A stretch of DNA of 64,000 nucleotides from Immersiella caudata. Taxonomy: Eukaryota; Ascomycota; Sordariomycetes; Sordariales; Lasiosphaeriaceae. This document shows positions 57,094 through 64,000 of the stretch, one piece after another. Every line of letters starts with the position of its first letter. The stretch's first letter is position 1. The notes below the pieces were generated by a model. That model worked only from the letters and a program-made list of their open reading frames with translations, ran no database searches and was not told the DNA's origin. The translations under genes were made by a program, and so were the position numbers. The stretch lies in assembly GCA_030512335.1 (NCBI GenBank), contig JAULSU010000001.1, positions 7,626,001-7,690,000 of the forward strand, written 5' to 3'.

Positions 57094-57869
57094 ATGCGGT
57101 TCCAAGCGCTCCTGACCGTTGCTGGCCTCGGCTCTCTCCCCCTCGGCCATGCCATCAGTGGCAAGAGCTACACGGGCTGGGACTGGTATGTCCTTCTTCT
57201 GTGCCCATTGTCGTTCCTGCTGACTCCTATAGCTGCAAGCCTGGTTGTGCTTGGCCCGGAAACCTCGGCCGCGGCGTCCAAGGCGTCCCCAAGGTGTGCG
57301 ACGTCAACAACAACCCCCTTGGCAGCGCCTTGAACATCCAAAGCGGCTGCCAGTCTGGGACTGGCTACCTCTGCGACCTTTACGTCCCCACCCCCGTGTC
57401 GGATAGCCTGTCGTACGGCTTTGCCACAATGCCCGCCGCCAACTGCTGCAAGTGCTTCCAGCTGACATGGAAGAGCGGCAACGCCAACGGCAAGCAGATG
57501 GTCGTGCAGGTCGTCAACAACTTTGAGGCGGGCAGCAATGGCCTCACAAACAATGATATTGTGATCTTGACTCCCGGCGGCGGTAATGGGCCGAATGAAT
57601 TGGGTTGCCGAAGCCAATATGGTCGAAACTGGTATGTGTCGGCATGTAGAAGTGAGCAATACGAATTCGGCTAATCGGCATCTTGCAGGGGACAAAGCAA
57701 TGGCGGCGTGGCCAACAGTGCCGACTGTGCCAACCTGCCGCAGAACCTTCAAGGTGGTTGCTATTGGCGATACAACTGGGCCCGCGGAGCCATCAACTCG
57801 TGGAACATTGACTACCAGCAGGTAGCGTGCCCAGCCAGGCTGACGTCCATCTCTGGGTGCTCGGCGTAG
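57094..57869 (+). CDS. GH45 endoglucanase-like secreted protein
   Basis: Exons 57094-57185, 57233-57631, 57689-57869, giving 223 residues. Signal peptide about 1-20 (MRFQALLTVAGLGSLPLGHA). The first join gives SYTGWDCCKPGCAWPGN, the GH45 N-terminal signature with the catalytic-base Asp (D30). Later PAANCCKCFQLTW, GKQMVVQVVN, TPGGGNGPNELGC and GGCYWRYNWA follow GH45 order, and about 14 cysteines fit the disulfide-rich double-psi barrel. No cellulose-binding module. The family cuts beta-1,4-glucan by inversion. Two oddities: the usual TRYWDCC is YTGWDCC, and the second catalytic Asp, normally in HFDxxxPGGG, is not at that spacing (NNDIVILTPGGG). Activity may therefore differ from a classic endoglucanase. 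Confidence 0.88.
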
Positions 57870-58136
57870 GGGACATGATGAATCAAAGCTGCTTCTTGTA
57901 TCATGGTAGAGTTGAGCGGGGCGTAAGGAGACCTGGAGTCGGAGGAGGCAGCGTAATCTTCTTTGTTTCGGCAGAATTCATCGGATGATGAGAAGCATTT
58001 CTGGATGGCGTTACCTGGAAGCTTGTTCGAAAGGTTTGATGTTGAAAGACTCATTGCGAATGCCTTGTCTGGAGAAGAGGGTTGGTGGCGGCATAGTTGA
58101 TACCGCAGCGCAAGAGACTTTCGAGATCAAACTTTT

Positions 58137-59654
58137 ATGTCGAGAGAGTTTAACCCTTTCATGATCGCATCGATCCCGTTTCCCATCCACCACGGCGACC
58201 TGGCGAGACGAATCCAACAGCAAGTGCCTCCCCTTGAACGAACACGATGGCATGTGTCATCGAAAGGCTACCGGCCGAAACCCATACTGGAAATTTTGGT
58301 CGCCGTGCCAGACCTCCCGTCACTCCACAACCTGATCATGGCTTCTCCGATGGCGCACCGTGTCTTTAGCGAGCCAGAATACATGTACGAGATCTTCATG
58401 ACTGTCATGAACTCATGCAACTTGACCTCGGAAGAGGCTAAAGCGCATCTCGAGGCCATCGCCCATTTGCGCACGAAATTCGAGTTCTGTCCGAAGCCGA
58501 TCCGGCGCTTGGCCGAATTCACGCGGCTCGCCTTCCCGGAAGGGTCGCGCCAGATTGAGGGCGATTCTGCATCCGTCTCGAGCGCGGCAGAGATGGCCCA
58601 AAGGGCGAGCGACACCTCGCCATTCTCGCAGCTGGAATCAGCCTGTCGAGACAGGTTCCGACGTCTGTCTTCCGTGGTCTGCTCGGCATCGGCGCACGCA
58701 TTCGTCGGTTGGCCAGTCAGTTTTTTGCCGACCACCTTGAGCGGCTGAGCCGGGTGGAGTTTGCAGGGCCAGTCGAACACAACTTTTACTTTTTGAAGGA
58801 GGAGGTGCTCGAACAATGGCCGTGGAAGGTGCATCCCACACGCAGCCGATACTTCCCACGGCTTGACAGACCGGTGACACGGCGCGAACATGACCGCGTC
58901 ACTAAAGCGGCATGGCGACTCCAGTTGATGTGGGATTTTTGGGATGCCTTCGACTCAAAACTGCTTGACAGCGGTCAGCGGTCAAGCAGGGATCAAGCAG
59001 CTGCCCAAAAGGGATTATTGTGGAAGGTTTTCGCGTGGTACAATTTACTAGGTCCGAGCGGTATGCGCTCAACCGAGAGCATTCAGCACGAGAGCGAAGA
59101 ATTACAGACCATGGGGGATTGGCTCAGCGTGGGGATGCCGGGGACGGAGTCGCTGGTGGAGGCCAAGCGTTTGCGGTTACCAGGGCTGCGGGAAGCCATT
59201 CGCTGCAAGGGATCGGGCATTTTGTCGGATGATCTGACTCCAGCTGATGCATCTGTTGAACCCTGGGAGTATAAGTCCCGTCTCCTGGATCCAAATGCAA
59301 CCTACGGCTGGGTGACTTTTTCGGCTCTGACGAAGAGTACCCGCTCGTCTTTCCAATTTTCTCCTTTTAAGCCCTTCCGGCGGCTCGGGATGGCAATCTG
59401 AGAGGCCGAACGATTAGGCGAGTTGGGACTACTCCCACACTACCCGGAGCCGGGCCGTTCGTACCCACCCACCCACAACAGAGCTTTATGATGTGCATCT
59501 CGGTTCTCGAGGGTACCCGGGGACAACGGAATGGAGTCGTGTTTTCTTTGCCTGGCACGGCCTGTTGACGCACGAGGAGCAAACTGTGGTGCAGGAACAT
59601 GCAGAGCGGCTGCACCCTAGGCAGAAGTCGCGCCCTGTCCCTGAATTGCCCTGA
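58137..59654 (+). pseudogene. decayed F-box-like gene
   Basis: Frame A starts at ATG 58137 and contains an F-box-like stretch (KPILEILVAVPDLPSLHNLI then MASPMAHRVF), then RRLAEFTRLAFPEGSRQIEG. Coding character moves to frame B at about 58655-58685 (one base missing): IGARIRRLASQFFADHLERL, AAWRLQLMWDFWDAFDSKLL, FKPFRRLGMAI. A TGA at 59399-59401 then interrupts the phrase before EAERLGELGLLPHYPEP; TGG (Trp) would fit. A third frame from about 59481 (ELYDVHLGSRGYPGTTEWS, VFFAWHGLLTHEEQTVVQEH) resembles the usual C-terminal end and stops at 59654. The layout matches large fungal F-box-type families with unknown targets. At least three lesions make it a pseudogene. Confidence 0.6.
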
Positions 59655-60118
59655 TGCTTGGATAGCGACATTATGTGCAGAGGGGGCTGCTGTTGCAAGG
59701 CTTCGTCGTGCAGTTGGGCCCGTTTAGCACGCTCAGTACCGCGGGAAACGGCTTCGTGGGATGCCAATCAGGCCTCCTTTGATGTCGATGAGACCTCTTC
59801 AAATGCTTTTAACACCTTGTATAACAGTGTCTAGGACCATTATGGGATGTGTGATAAGGTCACTTATGATGCAGTTTGGCGCAAGTTCCCTTTTTGTTAA
59901 AGGCGTTTGTAGGTCAGAGGAACGTGTTTTCGCAAGGGAGCTGATGGCCCCTCTCTTCTCTTCTGTTCTCTTCTCTGTAAGCGTCAAAGCATCAAAACAT
60001 TACATATTCTATCTCCTCTAATGCAATCATTTTTCCCCCAACTGATCCCGTAATGCAAGTATCCAAAAGCAAATGCACCCCCAGACTCCAGACCGCTCAT
60101 GCATCAACACGACAGCCC
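59655..60118. other. intergenic, M13 peptidase 3' side
   Basis: A plus-strand frame (ASWDANQASFDVDETSSNAF, TAG, then DHYGMCDKVTYDAVWRKF) at about 59757-59910 may be more of the decayed gene to the left. Otherwise nothing. Confidence 0.35.
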
Positions 60119-62305
60119 CTAAAAAATCTCACAAGCAGGCTCCTTCACCTTGCAGTTGAACGCCTCCCTAAACGCCCTTGAATTCGCCGTCGTCCCCATA
60201 ATCCGCTGCGAATCATGCGCGTGCACATCCGTCGCAAAACTCTCCTCGTTATGCTTCGGGGTGTACGAGTTGCACCAGCCCGAGGCAAAGAACATGAAGA
60301 AGAGCTGCTCGTGCGTAAACTTCTCCAAGCCCGGCAGGCTAGCGTCCTTCTTGCCCTCCTGCGTCTTCTTCCAGGCCTTGAATGCGAGCTGCAGACCGCC
60401 GGCATCGGAGATGTTCTCGCCGAGAGTCTGCTCGCCGTCGGTGTTGGCTGTCTTGCCGCCGGTGATGGGGTAGGTGAACTCCGAGTATTGCTTCACGAAG
60501 CACTGGGCGCGCTCCTCGTAGGCGGCGACGGTCTTGTTGTCCCACCAGGGGAAGGGCTGGGCGTTCTCGTTCCAGAGTCTCCCGGCGCTGTCGAAGCCGT
60601 GGACGATTTCGTGGCCGACTACGCCGCCAAGGGTGCTGTACGAGACGTAGCCGGGGAGCTGGTCGCTGAAGAGGGGCGACTGGAACATGCCGGAGCTGAG
60701 AGTGATGGTGTTCTCGAATGGCGCGTAGGCCGCGTTGATTTCCCAAGCTGCGTCTCCGCCACTGATGGTGAAGAGGCGGTCGGCAGGCTTGGAGGTCGCG
60801 GCCATCTGCTGGGAGAGCTGGTGGAGGCGCTTGGCGAGGACGTTGTCAAAGTAGTTGGCGGTGATGTTGAGCGTCTTGTAGTAGCTGGCCAACGATTCGG
60901 GGCTCTTCAGATCGAGTGTAGGGGACGAGTAGTAGCCGAGGCTTTGAACCATGTTGTCGACCTTCTTGGCGGCGCGCGTCTTGGCGTCGTCCGACATCCA
61001 GGTCAGTTGGCTGATGCGGGTTTTGAGCTCGCTGCGGATGTTGTTGGCCACTTCGCCAGCAAGCTTACGTGTGCTGTCAGGGTAGGTCGAAGCGACGAAG
61101 AAACGGCCGAGGATGTGACGCAAGTCATGCGTTAGGTGCGCGAGGCAGTGGTCGCTCCGGGACTTTCCATTGCCGCTAGCAGTGCTATCAACCTCGATAG
61201 AGAGCGTATGGATGGCTCGGACCAAGAGGTATGCTTGCAGCGCCACCTTTGGGTGCGACGCAATGATCTCGCTGAAATTGGCCAGAATCTGCTTCGGCAT
61301 CACGATGATGGGCTGGTTGTATTCAGGGGCGAGGCTCTTGACGACTTTGTCGAGGCCGTAAAAGTCGGCGGCTTCTTTGAGCGTGAGGTTGTATGCACCC
61401 TAGATAGATGGGAGATTGGTCAGCAACGCCCGGAACAAACAGCAGCTCAAGGCCCTTACCTCAATGCTGTTGGGAACGGGCACGTTCGCAACTGCCACGC
61501 CGGCGATGGCGACATCGAGCGCCACGACGTCCTCGGCAATAGTGGCAACCATCTCGGCGGTGGCGTTTCCTGGAAGATATTGTGCGAGCATCTGCGAAGT
61601 TGAGTTCGCGTATGCCAACATGGCCTCTGGGTCTTGGTATTCGGTGACATTGTCCTTGAGGGGGGGTGGGGCCGTCATGTAGATGGTTTTGAGAGTCTGA
61701 TGGCCGGTTAGACTCGGCCGATTGAACTTGGCCAAGATACTGGCGAGGGGGGCGCAACGACTTACTGGATCCCATGGGTTGTTGGAAACGTCCATCTTCT
61801 GGAACGTGGAGATGCCCAGTTCCTCAAGGAAAGACATGACATCGGCCAAACCGGCATGGTCGGCTTTGGTTACCTTGGACTTGAGATCACCGGTGTTGAT
61901 GGGCCACAAGGAGTTCACAGAGGCTATAAGATCGACGAGCGGCTTCGTACCGGCCTTCTCGATGGTGTCTGTGTCCATGCAAGCTGCGTATGCCCGCTTG
62001 ATCATGTTGAAATTCGCCTCATCAGCGGCGTTGGTCGGAAATGTCGATGTCCACGAGACCAATTGCTCGCTGATGGCTTCCTGATAGCTGCCCTGGAGGA
62101 TGCCCTCGAGGACTCGTTTGTGGCGGGGTCCCAACTTGCGGAAGGGTGACATGTCAGGCTCGTTGAGGAGCGGGAAGCGGTGGCACATCATTTGCTCGAA
62201 GTCGGTGCAAGGATCAATCTTTTCCCAATTCAGGGCCATCTGCGAAAGCATCGTTGAGGCTGCCTCGAGACATACTGGCGTTGTGCAAACCGTCGGGGCG
62301 GCCAT
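60119..62305 (-). CDS. M13-family zinc metallopeptidase (neprilysin/ECE type)
   Basis: Minus-strand exons 62305-61766, 61696-61460, 61399-60119, giving 685 residues, phase-0 joins. The N-terminal region has WEKIDPCTDFEQMMCHRF, the M13 start motif. The catalytic part has NAAYAPFENTITLSSGMF, VGGVVGHEIVHGFD-type HEIVH (H522, H526 zinc ligands, E523) and ENISDAGG (E587 third ligand). It ends AFNCKVKEPACEIF. Family members are secreted or type II membrane peptidases cutting peptides under about 40 residues. ATG 62305 gives no signal peptide. The codons just upstream in the same frame are hydrophobic (ISFSSVFFPCLLITI), so an unrecognised 5' exon may supply the real start and signal sequence. Confidence 0.9.
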
Positions 62306-63369
62306 TATGGTGATGAGCAAGCAAGGAAAGAAGACAGAGGAAAATGAAATGCAAAGAGAATCTGATGATGTTTTGGATAAGACATGAAGGAAAGCGGCGG
62401 ATATCCCTTATAAATTGAGCTGTTGCAGACGCATGCGGATGCAGGCAACACAGCACAGGTTGTTGACATCTGCATCGCCATCGGATGCCGAGACAGGGCT
62501 GGAGATCTGACTTGATGCTGACGCCAGATCGTGCAGACGATCACCAATCCTGAGTGGGGTCAGCGATGCTTACTGCCAGCACAGCCACCGCTCCAGGCAG
62601 TACAACGCCTAACAACAGCACTCTCTACATTTACGAGCTCCGTCATCCGATGACAAAGAGGGCGGTTCACCCCAAAATTGATGCTTGGCATTCATGGACC
62701 TTTGTTGACGCCTGCAAACCCCACAGAGACGCTGCCAAGCTCCATTCATTGGTAGTCTGTCTTTTGTCAGAGAACGCTCAGGTCATATTTTTGCAGCAAC
62801 TGGAATTTTTGACGGAGCTCTGCAGCGGCATTGCGACTTCCCCGAGAGGCTGGTACAATTCGGGGACGAGACAATCCGTTTGTGGAAAGAGCCAATGACG
62901 ACATGCCTCCGACCGCTTCTGAACATGCGATGTCTGCAAAGATGGACCGATCACAACACCTCGGAGGCCACAAACATGATGCACTCATTTGCCTGAGACC
63001 GCGCTGCTGATTACCTATCTCAGAGACATTGTGCATCGCCTTTCGAAGCGCCTGCCGGGGATTTGATCATGGCTACCCACAACATCTTTGCATCGGAGTT
63101 TACCGGGTTCGTAGACGAGCGCTGAGGTGTAACGACGGGTTGGCTGTCGATTGGTCACCGCGCCAAAACACGTGCTAAGTTGTCGACGATGGGGCTGTGT
63201 CGTCGAGCCGATGAGGCGGCTGGATCAACCCATGCGGGGTACGCAGCACCGCATTTCTCAAACTTCACGATAACTTCATTACTTGGGTTGAGCTCTGATC
63301 TCCAGAGAACTTGTGAAACGACAACATTTTTTCGTCGACTTGGCGAAGAAAACAGGTCAGCGGGACAAA
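62306..63369. other. divergent intergenic region, M13 peptidase / HET gene
   Basis: No other gene supported. A TATA-like element for the peptidase is at 62407-62412 (minus). Confidence 0.5.
62407..62412 (-). promoter_or_regulatory. TATA-like element of the M13 peptidase gene
   Basis: TATAAG on the minus strand about 100 bp upstream of ATG 62305. If it is the real TATA box, the transcript starts too close for a long 5' exon, which argues against the missing-exon idea. Confidence 0.35.
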
Positions 63370-64000
63370 ATGAACCCATATTTTCAACAAACCTCCCTCT
63401 ATCAGCCGCTCCAACGCGGTTGGATTCGCTTGGCCACTCTCCATCCCGGAAGCACCAACGATGCCATCATTGTCACTCTCAACCCGGCCCAGCTTTGCCC
63501 GCAACCCAGCCAATACTACGAAGCCCTGTCTTACGTCTGGGGCACTCCTGGCAGATCTGGACAGGTTATAGTGAACGGCATCGCAATCACCGTCGCTCCA
63601 AACTTGGCCTTGGCTCTCCAGAGCCTGCGTTTTACTGACCGACCACGGTATGAGAGCCTAATAGTTCATCGTTGTGAAACATGGCAACTGACTCAAGGTT
63701 CAGAACGCTTTGGGTCGATGCTATTTGTATCAACCAAGTCGATAACGCCGAGAAAAGTCATCAAGTTGAACTCATGGCGACGGTCTACAAGCTTGCGGAT
63801 AAGGTTTTGATCCATCTCGGTCGTTCAAAAGGGCCATCGGATGAAGAAGCCATGGAAACCATTGCCGCAGTTGATCGGCCCCTGACAGCCGAGATTACTC
63901 GTCAGGTTTTCGATTCGATCTTCACCAACCCTTGGTTTGAGCGGGTGTGGGTCGTCCAGGAGGCGGCCTTGGCCAAGGTCGCGATAGTCATCCTCGGAAA
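63370..64000 (+). CDS. HET-domain (heterokaryon incompatibility) protein, 5' part
   Basis: Exons 63370-63647 and 63704 onward, 56-nt intron (GTATGA...CTGACTCAAG...CAG). It runs off the window end at about 190 residues. The product shows the HET domain from its first block, YYEALSYVWGTPG, through TLWVDAICINQVDNAEKSHQ (made at the splice join), KVLIHLGRS and NPWFERVWVVQEAALAKVA. In filamentous ascomycetes HET proteins trigger cell death when unlike hyphae fuse, but most copies have no known role. No N-terminal partner domain (NLR, SesB) precedes it. The C-terminal half lies outside the window. Confidence 0.9.

Overview
The window looks like ordinary nuclear chromosome of a filamentous ascomycete (Pezizomycotina, most likely a Sordariomycete). 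The basis is many genes with 1-6 short introns (about 45-140 nt, GTRNGT donors, CTAAC/CTGAC-like branch sites, YAG acceptors), and a typical gene set: a HET-domain protein, a PTH11/rhodopsin-type membrane protein, the DASH subunit Spc19, the osmosensor Sho1, an RO10-like dynactin subunit, Crh-type GH16 and GH45 enzymes. Exon joins below were chosen by eye from splice signals, and every proposed join was checked for reading phase. No database search was possible. No tRNA, rRNA, CRISPR array or intact transposon was recognised.

Layout. 1-10 kb: an intact RRM protein (813-1961, -), a detached partial copy of its C-terminus (360-572), and four or five broken, unrecognised genes (2812-3580, 3868-4667, 5369-6036, 7005-7829, 8990-9880). 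Several of these are interrupted by TAG where Gln (CAG) would fit, as expected from C-to-T decay such as repeat-induced point mutation. 10-17 kb: an NCS1 permease (-), then a divergent pair of a rhodopsin-like 7-TM protein (-) and a GMC oxidoreductase (+). 18-21.6 kb: SPC19 (+) and SHO1 (-). 21.6-26.2 kb: no gene seen. 26.2-32.4 kb: a compact block of RO10-like dynactin p24 (-), a vacuolar-type amino acid transporter (+), mitochondrial ribosomal protein S16 (-) and NAD(P)HX epimerase NNR1 (+), arranged as two divergent pairs. 32.4-37.7 kb: a 5.3-kb gap. 37.7-51 kb: a Gln/Pro-rich protein (-), a Crh-like transglycosylase (-), a possibly myristoylated multi-spanning membrane protein (+) and an MFS sugar transporter (+). 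51-60 kb: an HD-domain (cyanamide hydratase-like) protein (-), a broken tyrosine phosphatase (-), a small secreted protein (+), a GH45 protein (+) and a broken F-box-like gene (+). 60-64 kb: an M13 (neprilysin-type) metallopeptidase (-) and the start of a HET-domain protein (+), cut by the window edge.

The genes do not form one pathway. Conserved housekeeping genes (SPC19, SHO1, RO10-like, MRPS16, NNR1) alternate with accessory genes (oxidoreductase, secreted hydrolases, effector-like protein, HET) and with decayed genes. I found no convincing new multi-gene system. The most useful leads are the set of genes with TAG/TGA/frameshift damage, the partial duplication of the RRM gene, the GH45 protein whose catalytic acid appears displaced, and a perfect 14-bp GC-rich hairpin upstream of SPC19.
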